DNA of 64,000 bases, taken from positions 1 to 64,000 of the forward strand of contig NZ_CAJQNT010000016.1 in NCBI RefSeq assembly GCF_905479755.1. Reading direction: 5' to 3'. The notes under the pieces are model-generated. The model was not told the origin of the DNA. It did not search any database and saw nothing but the letters and a program-made list of their open reading frames with translations. A program made the translations under genes and the position numbers. Source of the DNA: an uncultured Schumannella sp. Its GTDB lineage: Bacteria > Actinomycetota > Actinomycetes > Actinomycetales > Microbacteriaceae. Shown one piece after another: positions 37,152 through 46,026 of the stretch; position 1 is the stretch's first letter, and the number at the start of each line of letters is the position of its first letter.

Positions 37152-38447
37152 TCAGATCGCGGCGATGCCCGGGATCGCTTCGGCGCGCGACATGAAGTCC
37201 TTCACCCGCTCGTCGACGATGATGTCGCTCGGCCGCAGCGGACGCGTCAGATACAGGCCCTCGAGCGCCGTGATCCGGCTGAGCGCCACGTAGGTCTGGC
37301 CGGGCGCGAACGAGCGCGGGCCCAAATCCACGATCGCGCGGTCGTAGCTCTTGCCTTGCGACTTGTGAATGGTGACCGCCCACGCCAGCCGCAACGGGAA
37401 CTGCGTGAACTCGGCCACCACATCCTTCGACAGCGTCTTCGTCGCCGAAGAGTAGGTGTAGCGGTAGCGCTCCCAGGTGCTCGGCTGCACCTCGAAGTCC
37501 TCGCCGGCGACCTCGACCGTGACGGTGTCGGCGATCTTCACCACCTCACCGATGGTGCCGTTCACCCAGCGCCCGTCGCCGCCGGTGTCGTTGCGGAGGA
37601 ACATCACCTGCGCGCCGAGCTTCAGCTCCAAGCGCTCATCGGCCGGATACGCGCGCCCGCCGAACTCACCGTTCACCTCGGCGACCGCCGTCTTGGCGGC
37701 CCCGGGAAGTCGCGCCAGGGCGCTGCCGTTGATGCGGGTCACCGTCGCGTTCGTGGTGGCCAGCGTGATCGTGCCGTCGTCGGGCGCCGGGCGCGCGCCC
37801 ACCTCGTTCAACCGTCCCGCCATCTCGGCCGTCACCACGCCGTGCCGCACCGCGGTGAGCAGGGTCTTGAACTCCAACTCGTGCTGGCGGTGGATGGTGG
37901 CGAGTTCGTAGATCGTGAGCTCGGTCTCGTCCCACACCCGCGCATCGAAGAACCACATCGAGCGGTAGCGGTCGGCGAAGTAGGCGCGCTCCTCCGGATC
38001 GCCCGGCACCGGAGCCAGCTGGTACGGGTCACCGAACATGACCACCTGCACGCCGCCGAAGGCATCGTTCGGCTTAGCGCGCGCCTGCCGCAGCGACCGG
38101 TCGATCGCGTCCAGCAGGTCGGCGTTCAACATCGAGACCTCGTCGATCACCAGGGTGTCGATCGCGCCCAGCAGCTTGCGCAACTCGCCCGACTGCTCGA
38201 TGTCGTGGTCGGCGATCACCCCGATCGGCAGCCGGAACAACGAGTGGATCGTCTGCCCGCCGACATTCAGCGCCGCCACCCCGGTCGGCGCGCAGATCAC
38301 CACCTGCTTCGAGGTGCGCCACGATAGGTGCTCCAGCAGCGTCGACTTGCCGGTGCCGGCGCGACCGGTGACGAAGATGTTCTGCCGCGTCGACTCGATC
38401 GCGTCGAACACGGCCTGCTGCTCGGGAGAAAGCTCGGGCAGCGGCAT
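37152..38447 (-). CDS. PIF1/RecD-like SF1 DNA helicase
   Basis: 431 aa. Walker A GRAGTGKST, Walker B VIDEVSMLNADLLDAID, FGDPYQLAPV (motif III), C-terminal motif VI region AWAVTIHKSQGKSYDRAIVDLG and YVALSRITALEGLYL. It belongs to the AAA/PIF1-like helicases found singly in actinobacteria. The TAGCCT hexamer 6 nt before the ATG supports this start and a leaderless message. Divergent from the next gene. Confidence 0.87.
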   Translation of the reverse strand: MPLPELSPEQQAVFDAIESTRQNIFVTGRAGTGKSTLLEHLSWRTSKQVVICAPTGVAALNVGGQTIHSLFRLPIGVIADHDIEQSGELRKLLGAIDTLVIDEVSMLNADLLDAIDRSLRQARAKPNDAFGGVQVVMFGDPYQLAPVPGDPEERAYFADRYRSMWFFDARVWDETELTIYELATIHRQHELEFKTLLTAVRHGVVTAEMAGRLNEVGARPAPDDGTITLATTNATVTRINGSALARLPGAAKTAVAEVNGEFGGRAYPADERLELKLGAQVMFLRNDTGGDGRWVNGTIGEVVKIADTVTVEVAGEDFEVQPSTWERYRYTYSSATKTLSKDVVAEFTQFPLRLAWAVTIHKSQGKSYDRAIVDLGPRSFAPGQTYVALSRITALEGLYLTRPLRPSDIIVDERVKDFMSRAEAIPGIAAI

Positions 38448-38453
38448 CCCTCA

Positions 38454-38459
38454 AGGCTA
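38454..38459 (-). promoter_or_regulatory. -10 hexamer of leaderless PIF1-like helicase gene
   Basis: TAGCCT, 6 nt before the ATG at 38447. The divergent gene's own -10 starts 17 nt away. Confidence 0.5.
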
Positions 38460-38475
38460 CCGATTCAACCGACCG

Positions 38476-38481
38476 TAGGAT
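38476..38481 (+). promoter_or_regulatory. -10 hexamer of the membrane-anchored protein gene
   Basis: TAGGAT, 6 nt before the GTG at 38488. Confidence 0.5.
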
Positions 38482-38487
38482 GCGACT

Positions 38488-39510
38488 GTGCTCACCGCTC
38501 CCGAGGTTGCCGCCCCGACCGGGGTGCGCCGCCGCGCGCTGATCTGGCTGGCGGCGGCACTCGTCTTCACCCTCGCCGGCACGGGCGCGGTGTTCGCCGC
38601 CAACGCGACCGTCTTCGGTGCCGCCTCCTTCGTGCGCGTCTACCTCGACGCCCTCGCCCGCGGCGACGCGGCGGAAGCGCTCGCGCTCCCGGGCGTGGAT
38701 GCGGGGCTCGGCGCCGCGGGAGCGGACACCACCCTGCTGGCGAGCGCCGCGATCGCGGAGATCACCGTCGGGGAGGTACGCGAGACGGGGCGCACGGAGG
38801 GCATCCACCGGGTGACCGCCTCCTGGTCGGTCGGTGACGAGACCTTCGACACCCGCTTCACCGTCGAGCGCGTCGGCACCACCGCCGGTCTCTTCGCGAA
38901 CTGGGCGTTCGCCGATAGCCCGCTCGCCACGCTCGAGCTGACCCTCGAACACGACGACCGCGTGCGGGTCAACGACCTCGACCTGACCACGTCGAGCATC
39001 ACCGCCGCCCCGCACCGCCTCGCCGTGTTCGTGCCCGGGCGCTACACCGTGCAACACGACAGCCGGTGGCTCACGAGCGAACCCGTCACCGTCACCGCGA
39101 CGGGCGTCGGCACCTCGCTCGACGCCTCCGTCGAAGTCGTCGCCAACGATCGTCTCCTCGCCGAGGTCGACCAGACGGCCCGCGAGTTCCTCGACGACTG
39201 CGCGGCGCAACCGGTGCTGTTTCCGCCCGGCTGCCCCTTCGGCGAGACGATCAACAACCGCGTCGTCGGCGAACCCGCCTGGGTGATCCTCGACTACCCG
39301 GCGATCACCATCAGCGGCACGAGTGGCGAGCCGCGCTGGCGCTCGGGGCCCGACCAGGGCACCGCCCAGGTCACCGTCGAGGTGCAGTCGATCTTCGACG
39401 GCAGCGTCGAAGCCCTCGAACGCAACGTGCTGTTCCCGCTGGAGTTCGACATCCAGATCTCACGCGGCGACCGCCTCACCCTCGTCACCGTCGACCCCTT
39501 CGCCGACTGA
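38488..39510 (+). CDS. membrane-anchored extracytoplasmic protein, unknown function
   Basis: 340 aa. One N-terminal transmembrane helix (about residues 16-40), then an extracellular part. FVRVYLDALARGDAAEALALPG resembles the first helix of NTF2-like/DUF4878-type domains. The remainder is beta-rich, with two cysteines (DDCAAQPVLFPPGCPFGE) that may form a disulphide. No enzyme motif. The family is not recognised further. Confidence 0.72.
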   Translation: MLTAPEVAAPTGVRRRALIWLAAALVFTLAGTGAVFAANATVFGAASFVRVYLDALARGDAAEALALPGVDAGLGAAGADTTLLASAAIAEITVGEVRETGRTEGIHRVTASWSVGDETFDTRFTVERVGTTAGLFANWAFADSPLATLELTLEHDDRVRVNDLDLTTSSITAAPHRLAVFVPGRYTVQHDSRWLTSEPVTVTATGVGTSLDASVEVVANDRLLAEVDQTAREFLDDCAAQPVLFPPGCPFGETINNRVVGEPAWVILDYPAITISGTSGEPRWRSGPDQGTAQVTVEVQSIFDGSVEALERNVLFPLEFDIQISRGDRLTLVTVDPFAD

Positions 39511-39793
39511 GCCGCCTCCGCGCAGCGGATGTGCTCGCCGCGCACCGCCGGCTCCGTCCCGGTCCGCATGCCCGCCCGTCCGCACGCGCCATCCCGGTCC
39601 GCATGCCCGCGCGCCCGCCGGCCCGCGCCGCCGGCCCGCGCCGCGCAAAGTCGGAGATTCGGGCACCTCGTCCACGAGACGTGGACCGTCCCGCCGGTTC
39701 TCCGACTTTGCGGGAGGGGCCGGCGACGGACGGGGTCGGCGACGGACGGGGACAGGAGGCGCCAGCGGCGGACGGGGTGAACGGCGAGCCGGC
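39511..39793. other. GC-rich intergenic region with short repeats
   Basis: Between convergent genes. Holds two copies of CCGGTCCGCATGCCCGC (about 39555 and 39593), the nested palindrome at 39644-39712, and about three copies of a GGCGACGGACGGGG-like unit (39718-39778). I see no gene. Confidence 0.5.
39644..39712. repeat. nested REP-like palindrome
   Basis: Outer arms CGCAAAGTCGGAGA / TCTCCGACTTTGCG (14 bp, perfect) enclose a second hairpin GTCCACG-AGA-CGTGGAC. It sits between two convergent genes, as expected for a REP-type element or bidirectional terminator. Confidence 0.7.
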
Positions 39794-41497
39794 TCAGGGC
39801 AAGCGCCGGGGCAGCACCGCGTGCAACAGCGGAACCGCGGATGCGCCCATCAGCACCCAGCCGAACACCTCGTCGGTGGGCCGCAGTAGCACCCCCGCGA
39901 TCAGTAGCGCCGCGAACACGATCGCCGAGGTGGTGCGCCGCACCGAGCGGTCGACCGTGCGCAGGCGCTGTTCGACCTCGGGTGAGCGCACCGCGAGTTC
40001 GCCACGATCGAGCCGCGAGATGAGCGCATCGGTGCGCTGCGGCAGGCGTGCCAGCGCCGACAGGATCGCGAGCGCCTCGCGCCCCAGCCCGCGCACCGCG
40101 CCCGCCCCGCCGCCGCGCAGCAGGGTGCGCGCGAACGGGTCCACCGCATCCCACATGTTGAAGTCGCGGTTCAGCGCGCTCGTGACCCCGGAGGTGAGCG
40201 AGATCGTGCGCAGCAGCAACAGGAAGCTCTCGGGCAGTTGGAACGGCAGGGCGCGGATGGTTTCGCCGAACTGGGCGGCGAACTCCTGCACCTCGCGCGG
40301 GTCGATGCGCTGCAGCTCGGCGACGCCCATCCCGCCGAAGCGATCGAACAGGGCCGACATGGCGCGCTCCAACTCGACCGTGTCGGCCGTCGGCAGGAGC
40401 ACCCCGAGACGCTGGATGGCGGCGACCAGCGCCCGGGCGTCACGACCGACCACGGCGAAGATGAACTGCTGCAGGCCCTCGCGCAGCTCGTCCGAAATCT
40501 CGCCCATCATCCCGAAGTCGATGTAGGTGAGGCGCCAATCATCCGGCTCGCCCGAGGCGCCCGGAGTCACGAAAATGTTGCCCGGGTGCGGGTCGGCGTG
40601 GAAGAAACCGGCGACGAAGATCTGCTGGAACGCCGAGCGGGCGAGCTCCTGCGCCACCGCCGCCGGATCGATGCCGGCCGCCCGCAGCGCGTCGACGTCC
40701 GTGATCTTGATGGCGGTGACGTCGGCGAGGGTGAGCACCCGCAGGGCGCTGCGCTCCCAAACAACGGCCGGGGCGGCGACGCGCGGATCGTCGGCGAAGT
40801 CGGCGGCGAACCGCTCGGCGCTGACGGCCTCGTGCACGTAATCGATCTCTTCCAGACTCGTCGCCGCGAACTCCTCGACGAGCGCGGGGGCGTCGGTGCG
40901 TCGCGACACCAGGCGCACGCGCGACAGCCAGCGCGCGACGCGGCGCAGCGCCGCGAGATCCACCTCGACGACCTCCTCGATTCCGGGGCGCAGCACCTTG
41001 ACGACCACGTCGGCGAAACCCAGATCGGCGGCGAGCGCCGGCGAGAGCCGCGCCCGGTGCGCCTGCCCGAGGGAGGCGGCCGCGATCGGCTCGCTCTCGA
41101 ACGCGGCGAACGCGATCGCGAGCGGCATGCCCAGCTCGCGCTCCGCCTGCTCGATGATGCGCTCGATCGGCTCGGCCGCGACCTCGTCCTGCAGACCCTC
41201 CAACTCGCGCGTGATCTCGGGCGGCAGCACGTCGAGCCGCGAGGAGAGGAACTGCCCCACCTTGATCATCAGCCCGCCGAGATCCGCGGCGAGCACGTGA
41301 AAGCGCCGGGCCAGCCGCTGCAACCGGGGGATGCGTCCGGCGGCCGCGAACCGGGCCAGCCCGAACCGCGGCAGCACCAGTTCGAACCACCAGGCCTGCG
41401 CGAGCGCACGCGCCGCGAACCGCATGATGCGGCGGTAGCGTGCGCGCAGGGCGCGATCGTTGCCGGGGGCGGAGCTGCTGCCGCGGGCGGGCGGCAC
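39794..41497 (-). CDS. ABC1/UbiB-family (AarF) protein kinase-like protein
   Basis: 567 aa. Atypical kinase fold with the family's GLMIKVGQFLSSRLDVLPPE (KxGQ motif), the Ala-rich loop SLGQAHRARL, VVVKVLRPGIEE, HADPHPGNIFV catalytic loop and YIDFGMMGEI metal-binding motif. Two transmembrane helices at the C-terminus. Family members support quinone/isoprenoid metabolism. GTG 41497 is chosen; it lies 4 nt after the PadR gene stop, and a longer frame overlaps padR. Confidence 0.85.
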   Translation of the reverse strand: MPPARGSSSAPGNDRALRARYRRIMRFAARALAQAWWFELVLPRFGLARFAAAGRIPRLQRLARRFHVLAADLGGLMIKVGQFLSSRLDVLPPEITRELEGLQDEVAAEPIERIIEQAERELGMPLAIAFAAFESEPIAAASLGQAHRARLSPALAADLGFADVVVKVLRPGIEEVVEVDLAALRRVARWLSRVRLVSRRTDAPALVEEFAATSLEEIDYVHEAVSAERFAADFADDPRVAAPAVVWERSALRVLTLADVTAIKITDVDALRAAGIDPAAVAQELARSAFQQIFVAGFFHADPHPGNIFVTPGASGEPDDWRLTYIDFGMMGEISDELREGLQQFIFAVVGRDARALVAAIQRLGVLLPTADTVELERAMSALFDRFGGMGVAELQRIDPREVQEFAAQFGETIRALPFQLPESFLLLLRTISLTSGVTSALNRDFNMWDAVDPFARTLLRGGGAGAVRGLGREALAILSALARLPQRTDALISRLDRGELAVRSPEVEQRLRTVDRSVRRTTSAIVFAALLIAGVLLRPTDEVFGWVLMGASAVPLLHAVLPRRLP

Positions 41498-41501
41498 CTC
41501 G

Positions 41502-42053
41502 TCAGCCTTCGGCAAGGATGGCGTAGATCTTGCGGCGGGTCTCGTCGAGCAGGGCGGCGGCGCGCTCCTTCTGCTCGGTCGTGCCGTGCTGGGCGACCTG
41601 CGCGGCGGCCTGCGCGAGCTTCGCCCCCGCCTTCGGCACCGCCGCAGAGTGTTCGGCGAAGCGCGGCGCGCGCCAGCCGGAACCGTCCTCGCCCGCGGAA
41701 GCTGTGGTGTGCTCGTCGGCGCCGGCGGCCCCGCGCGCCGCGGCGCGCCCCGCCTCGGTGAGCGAGAACACGCGGCGCTCCCCGACGTGCTCCGAGCTGA
41801 CCAAGCCCTCGTCGACGAGAAGTTCGAGCGTCGGGTAGACGACGCTCGCGGTCGGGCCGTCGACGCTCGGCCCCCTCGAGGCGAGCGCCTGCATGATCTC
41901 GTGACCGTTCTTGGCGCCACCCTCGAGGGCGTTCAGGATGTCGAATCGCACGTCACGTCGATCCGCGCGCCCGGTCATCCGCGGCGCGAAGGTGTCGCGA
42001 AGATCGTCCAGCGCCTCCCAGAGGTCGAATCCGGAGGAGGTCGAGGTGCGCAT
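41502..42053 (-). CDS. PadR-family transcriptional regulator
   Basis: 183 aa. The PadR winged HTH is at about residues 30-110 (RFDILNALEGGAKNGHEIMQ, VYPTLELLVDEGLV, RRVFSLTEAGRAAA), followed by a helical C-terminal region. ATG at 42053 has AAAGGA 6-7 nt upstream. Upstream of and nearly contiguous with the UbiB-like kinase gene, so co-transcribed. Confidence 0.85.
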   Translation of the reverse strand: MRTSTSSGFDLWEALDDLRDTFAPRMTGRADRRDVRFDILNALEGGAKNGHEIMQALASRGPSVDGPTASVVYPTLELLVDEGLVSSEHVGERRVFSLTEAGRAAARGAAGADEHTTASAGEDGSGWRAPRFAEHSAAVPKAGAKLAQAAAQVAQHGTTEQKERAAALLDETRRKIYAILAEG

Positions 42054-42120
42054 GAGAGGTCCTTTCACCGCGGTGAGACTCCCAGTCAACGCCACCACGC
42101 TGGGATGACGCCGAGACTTG

Positions 42121-44094
42121 TCAGCGCGCGGAGCGACTCGCGCGCTCGGCCAGCGCGGCGTTGTAGGCGGCGAGTTCGGCATCCCCATCACGGTCGGCGG
42201 CGCGGTCGCGCCTCGTCGCCTCACGGTCGTCACTGCGCGCCCACATGATCGCGACAATGATCGCGAGCGCCACCGTCGGGATCTCGCCCACGCTCCAGGC
42301 GATGCCGCCGCCCCAGACCTGATCCTCCAGCGGCGGCAGCCCCCAGGTGCGGCCCATCGCGCCGTACCAGTCGGCCAAAAACAGCGCCTGCTGCGACATG
42401 ATCGCGAGCCCGAAGAAGGCGTGGAAGGCCATCGTCGCCAGCAATAGCAGCAGACGCAAGGCGTACGGCGGACGCCCGCCGATCGGGTCGACCCCGATCA
42501 GCACCTGCGCGAACAGGTACCCGGTGATGAGGAAGTGCGCCACCATCCAGATGTGCCCGGCGTGCTGCTCGGTCGCCCAGCGGAACAGCGGCGAGTAGTA
42601 GAACACCCAGAGCGAGGCGGCGAACAGCACCGCCGCGACGATCGGATTCGTCAGCACCTTCGAGAAGCCCGAGTGCACCAGCACCAGGATCCACTCGCGC
42701 GGCCCGCGGCTGCCGTCGTCGCGTTTGCGGATGGTGCGCAGGGCGAGCGTCACCGGCGCCGACAGCACCAGGAAGATCGGAATCACCATCGTCAGCAGCA
42801 TGTGCTCGAGCATGTGGATGCTGAACAGGTACTCCTGGTACGCGCCGAGCGAGCCGCTCGTCGACCAGAACAGCGTCAGCATGCCGATCACCCAGAACGC
42901 CGCGCGATACCACGGCCACCGGTCGCCGCGGCGGCGAAGCCGCTCCACGGCGGCGAGGTAGAAGAACAGCCCGAAGCCGACGACGAGCGCCCACAGCAGG
43001 TCGAGATCCCAGGTCGTCAAATACCGGATGGGCGTCAGCTCGGGCGGCAACGGCGAGCCGGTCAGATACTCGGCCGGCGTCGGGTCGGCCAGATCGGCGG
43101 CCGGAATTTCGACCACGGGAGGTGCCGTGCGCGCGAGGGCCGCCGCGACTCCGCTCGCCACCCCCATGAAGGCGAGTTCCACGGCGACGAACACGGCGAA
43201 CATCCGGTGGCCAGAGCCGGCGAGAACGCGCCCGACGAGCACGCGGCGCTGCAGCGCGCCGAGCAGACCGAGCACGACGAGCGCCGCCACCTTCGCGATC
43301 ACGAGCAGCCCGTAGGGGGTGAGCAGCTCCGGCAGACTGCCGACGCGGATCGCGGCGCTCACGTATCCGGAGGCCGCCACCACGAGGAAGCTCACGAGCG
43401 CCAGCGTCGAGTAGCGGGGCAGGATCGCCGCGAGACGCTCCGGCCCGCTGGTCGCCCTCAGCACCACCAGCAGCAGCAGCCCGCCCACCCAGACCGCCGC
43501 GAAGATCAGGTGCAGCCACAGCGCCGTGACGGCAAGATTGTGGTCGGCCGCCCCACCCGCGTGGCCCTGCTCCGCGAGCGGCGCGAGACCGATCGCGGTG
43601 GCGGCCGTGATGATGCCGAGCGCGGTGACGTTTCGCACCGCAAAGCACAGCACCGTCAGCGCGGCGCCGACGAGCATCGTGACAAGCCACGCCTGACCGA
43701 GCTCGATCTCGGTGAGGAACGTGCCGAGCGCTTCCCCGTAGCGCTCGTCCAGGCTCGGCGCCGTGTTGAACACGGTCGTGAACGAGAAGAACGCGGATGC
43801 CGCCGCCGCAACCGTCCACACCGCGGCCCCCGCGGCGGCGACATCGAGCGCGCGGTCGAACTCCGGCTTCGAGGACGACAGGGCGAACACGGCGAGCACG
43901 AGCGAGCCGAGCGTCGCCGCGACACCGAGGTTGAACACGAGCTTGGCGATCGGCAAGCCCCAGCGGACGACCGGGCCCGGATCGATGATCAGCGGGGCGT
44001 CCGCACCGCCGCCGACCAGGAGTGCCGCCACCGTCGCCGCGAGGGCGAAGACAACAAGGGCGGCGGGTCCGAGGACCCCGACGAAGCGCGGCAC
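42121..44094 (-). CDS. CopD-CtaG fusion membrane protein (copper/cytochrome oxidase assembly)
   Basis: 657 aa with about 15 transmembrane helices. The N-terminal half (about 50-320) has a CopD-like copper-resistance domain (VTALWLHLIFAAVWVGGLLLL). The C-terminal half (about 370-620) is a CtaG/caa3 assembly domain with YLFSIHMLEHMLLTMVIPIFLVL and HIWMVAHFLITGYLFAQVLIG, rich in conserved histidines. Such fusions are common in actinobacteria. GTG start, leaderless pattern. Confidence 0.87.
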   Translation of the reverse strand: MPRFVGVLGPAALVVFALAATVAALLVGGGADAPLIIDPGPVVRWGLPIAKLVFNLGVAATLGSLVLAVFALSSSKPEFDRALDVAAAGAAVWTVAAAASAFFSFTTVFNTAPSLDERYGEALGTFLTEIELGQAWLVTMLVGAALTVLCFAVRNVTALGIITAATAIGLAPLAEQGHAGGAADHNLAVTALWLHLIFAAVWVGGLLLLVVLRATSGPERLAAILPRYSTLALVSFLVVAASGYVSAAIRVGSLPELLTPYGLLVIAKVAALVVLGLLGALQRRVLVGRVLAGSGHRMFAVFVAVELAFMGVASGVAAALARTAPPVVEIPAADLADPTPAEYLTGSPLPPELTPIRYLTTWDLDLLWALVVGFGLFFYLAAVERLRRRGDRWPWYRAAFWVIGMLTLFWSTSGSLGAYQEYLFSIHMLEHMLLTMVIPIFLVLSAPVTLALRTIRKRDDGSRGPREWILVLVHSGFSKVLTNPIVAAVLFAASLWVFYYSPLFRWATEQHAGHIWMVAHFLITGYLFAQVLIGVDPIGGRPPYALRLLLLLATMAFHAFFGLAIMSQQALFLADWYGAMGRTWGLPPLEDQVWGGGIAWSVGEIPTVALAIIVAIMWARSDDREATRRDRAADRDGDAELAAYNAALAERASRSAR

Positions 44095-44100
44095 CCCTCC

Positions 44101-44106
44101 AGCGTA
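44101..44106 (-). promoter_or_regulatory. -10 hexamer of the CopD-CtaG gene
   Basis: TACGCT, 6 nt before the GTG at 44094. Confidence 0.45.
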
Positions 44107-44135
44107 GGCGTCCCGGGCTCCCGAAAAAGCCGAAA

Positions 44136-44166
44136 GGGGACCGCGGCGCGGTGCGCCGTGATCCCC
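44136..44166 (-). terminator. terminator of the HU gene
   Basis: 14-bp stem with two mismatches (GGGGATCACGGCGC / GCGCCGCGGTCCCC) followed on the minus strand by TTTCGGCTTTTT. Confidence 0.7.
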
Positions 44167-44182
44167 TCGCGGGAAGCCTGAA

Positions 44183-44467
44183 CTACTTGGCGGCGGCCTT
44201 GAGCTTGCTGCCGGCCGAGACCTTCACGCCCTTGCTGGCGGCGATCTGGATGGTCTCGCCCGTCGCGGGGTTGCGTCCGGCGCGCGCGGCGCGGCTGATC
44301 TGCTCGAAGGAGATCCAACCCGGGATCGCGACCTTGGTGCCCGAACCGACCGACTCGGCGACGACGTTGAAGAACGAGTCGACGACGCTGGCAACGGTGG
44401 CCTGGCTCTGGTTGGTCTCGGCCGCGATCTTTGCGACGAGATCGCTCTTGTTAAGGGTGTCAGCCAT
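44183..44467 (-). CDS. HU-family nucleoid DNA-binding protein
   Basis: 94 aa, bacterial HU/IHF fold: MADTLNKSDLVAKIAAE, FFNVVAESVGSGTKVAIPGW, and the DNA-binding arm ARAGRNPATGETIQI. It is the short form without the Lys/Ala-rich tail of mycobacterial HupB. ATG at 44467 is chosen because AGGAGG lies 6 nt upstream. Confidence 0.93.
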   Translation of the reverse strand: MADTLNKSDLVAKIAAETNQSQATVASVVDSFFNVVAESVGSGTKVAIPGWISFEQISRAARAGRNPATGETIQIAASKGVKVSAGSKLKAAAK

Positions 44468-44664
44468 GGGTGTCCTCCTCGGACTCAATGCATTTCATGT
44501 GGCACGAAGAGTTCGTCAGATCGACAGAACTTTCGCGGTATCGGTTCCGGCGCGATAGCCCCAGAACCACAGTGAAACTAGCACCGAAGGCCCGTCTTTC
44601 TGGGGATGTTGACCGGTGTTCCACATCCGGATTTCCTGGGTGTTTCGGCGCCCGGGAACACGAA

Positions 44665-44692
44665 AGGGGCGAAAACTCACGTTTTCGCCCCT
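44665..44692 (-). terminator. terminator after rpsN
   Basis: Perfect 12-bp stem (minus strand AGGGGCGAAAAC / GTTTTCGCCCCT) with a 4-nt loop, 20 nt after the rpsN stop and followed by TTTC. Confidence 0.8.
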
Positions 44693-44712
44693 CGCGGTGT
44701 GATCTGGGCTGG

Positions 44713-45018
44713 TTACCAGCTCGACTTCGTCACGCCCGGCAGCTCACCACGGTGAGCCATGTCGCGGAAGCGGACACGCGAGATGCCGTACTTGCTGAGG
44801 ACACCGCGCGGGCGGCCGTCGATCGCGTCGCGGTTGCGCAGGCGCACCGGGCTCGCGTTGCGCGGCAGCTTCTGCAGACCCAGGCGGGCCTCCTCGCGCT
44901 GCTCGTCCGTGGACGTGGGGCTGACGAGCTGCTTCTTCAGCTCGAGGCGCTTCGCGGCGTACCGCTCCACGATGACGGCGCGCTGGTTGTTGCGCGCGAT
45001 CTTGCTCTTCTTGGCCAT
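44713..45018 (-). CDS. rpsN: 30S ribosomal protein S14 (cysteine-free form)
   Basis: 101 aa, the long zinc-independent type: [60 protein letters not shown]. No cysteine, so no zinc ribbon. Follows rpmG by 2 nt. Confidence 0.95.
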   Translation of the reverse strand: MAKKSKIARNNQRAVIVERYAAKRLELKKQLVSPTSTDEQREEARLGLQKLPRNASPVRLRNRDAIDGRPRGVLSKYGISRVRFRDMAHRGELPGVTKSSW

Positions 45019-45020
45019 GC

Positions 45021-45191
45021 TTAGCGCTCCTCGCGGAATTCGACGTGCTTGCGGACCACGGGGTCGTACTTCTTGAGCACGATGCGGTCGGGGTTGTTGC
45101 GACGGTTCTTGCGGGTCACGTAGGTGTACCCGGTACCGGCGGTCGAGCGGAGCTTGATGATCGGACGAACGTCCTGGGCCTTCTTCGCCAT
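45021..45191 (-). CDS. rpmG: 50S ribosomal protein L33 (cysteine-free form)
   Basis: 56 aa ([40 protein letters not shown]). Lacks the CxxC pairs of zinc-binding L33. Its ATG shares 1 nt with the rpmB stop (TAATG). Confidence 0.95.
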   Translation of the reverse strand: MAKKAQDVRPIIKLRSTAGTGYTYVTRKNRRNNPDRIVLKKYDPVVRKHVEFREER

Positions 45192-45427
45192 TAGATCTTC
45201 TCCCCTCGGGCGAGCAGGTCCTTGACGACCGACTCGATGCCGCGAGCGTCGATGACCTTGATGCCCTTAGCGGAGAGCGTCAAGGTCACGTTGCGCCGAA
45301 GCGACGGGACGTAATAGGTCTTCTTCTGCACGTTCGGGTCGAAGCGACGCTTCGTCCGGCGGTGCGAGTGCGAGATGTTGTGTCCGAAGCCGGGAGTGGC
45401 TCCAGTCACCTGGCACACTGCTGCCAT
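45191..45427 (-). CDS. rpmB: 50S ribosomal protein L28
   Basis: 78 aa: [52 protein letters not shown] single cysteine, so not the four-Cys zinc form. First gene of rpmB-rpmG-rpsN; AAGGAAG precedes the ATG. No Zur-type palindrome is seen upstream, though the zur operon lies just beyond. Confidence 0.95.
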   Translation of the reverse strand: MAAVCQVTGATPGFGHNISHSHRRTKRRFDPNVQKKTYYVPSLRRNVTLTLSAKGIKVIDARGIESVVKDLLARGEKI

Positions 45428-45642
45428 GGTTCTTCCTTATCGTTGCGGCGAAGCGGACTCCGCCTGATCTACCGTGGGACGATCGCCCCACCCAAGGTCA
45501 CTTGTCGGCATGCCGAGATCCGGTCGCGAGCGGCCGGACGGCACACAAGAAGCGCGCTTTCGCGCACAACTCTCCGAGGATAGCCGAGGTTCCGGCCCTT
45601 GTCATCTCCGAACCGGCGGGGAATCCCCGCACAACCGGGTGA

Positions 45643-46026
45643 TCAGGCGCAGTCGGCGCAGAGACCGAAGACGTCGACCACGTGCTGCGGATCGCGGAAG
45701 CCGTGCTGGGCCGCCACCTCGCGCGCCCACACCTCCACCGCATCCGCCCTGATCTCCACCGTCTTGCCGCAGTTGCGGCAAATCAGGTGGTGGTGATGCG
45801 TGCCGGGCGTGCACGCGCGGTAGAGGCTCTCGCCGTCCTGCTGCAGCGCATCCGCCTCGCCCTCGATTGCCAGATCCGCCAACGCGCGGTAAACCGTCGC
45901 GAGCCCCACCTCCGAACCGGTGCCGCGCATCGAGGCGTGCAAGGCCTGCGCGCTCACGAAACCCTCGGTCGTGCCGAGCGCGGTGCGCACGGCCTCGCGC
46001 TGCCAGGTGTTGCGCTTCGTGCTCAT
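45643..46026 (-). CDS. zur: Fur-family zinc uptake regulator Zur
   Basis: 127 aa. N-terminal winged HTH (NTWQREAVRTALGTTEGFVS, GLATVYRALADLAIEGEAD) and C-terminal dimer domain with TPGTHHHHLICRNCGKTVEI and GLCADCA, giving the two CxxC pairs of the structural zinc site. Identified as Zur rather than Fur by its place as last gene of znuA-znuC-znuB-zur. ATG overlaps the znuB stop. Confidence 0.9.
   Translation of the reverse strand: MSTKRNTWQREAVRTALGTTEGFVSAQALHASMRGTGSEVGLATVYRALADLAIEGEADALQQDGESLYRACTPGTHHHHLICRNCGKTVEIRADAVEVWAREVAAQHGFRDPQHVVDVFGLCADCA

Noticed and set aside
45428-45642. Zur box upstream of rpmB
   Set aside because: No palindrome resembling the znuA operator is present in this interval.
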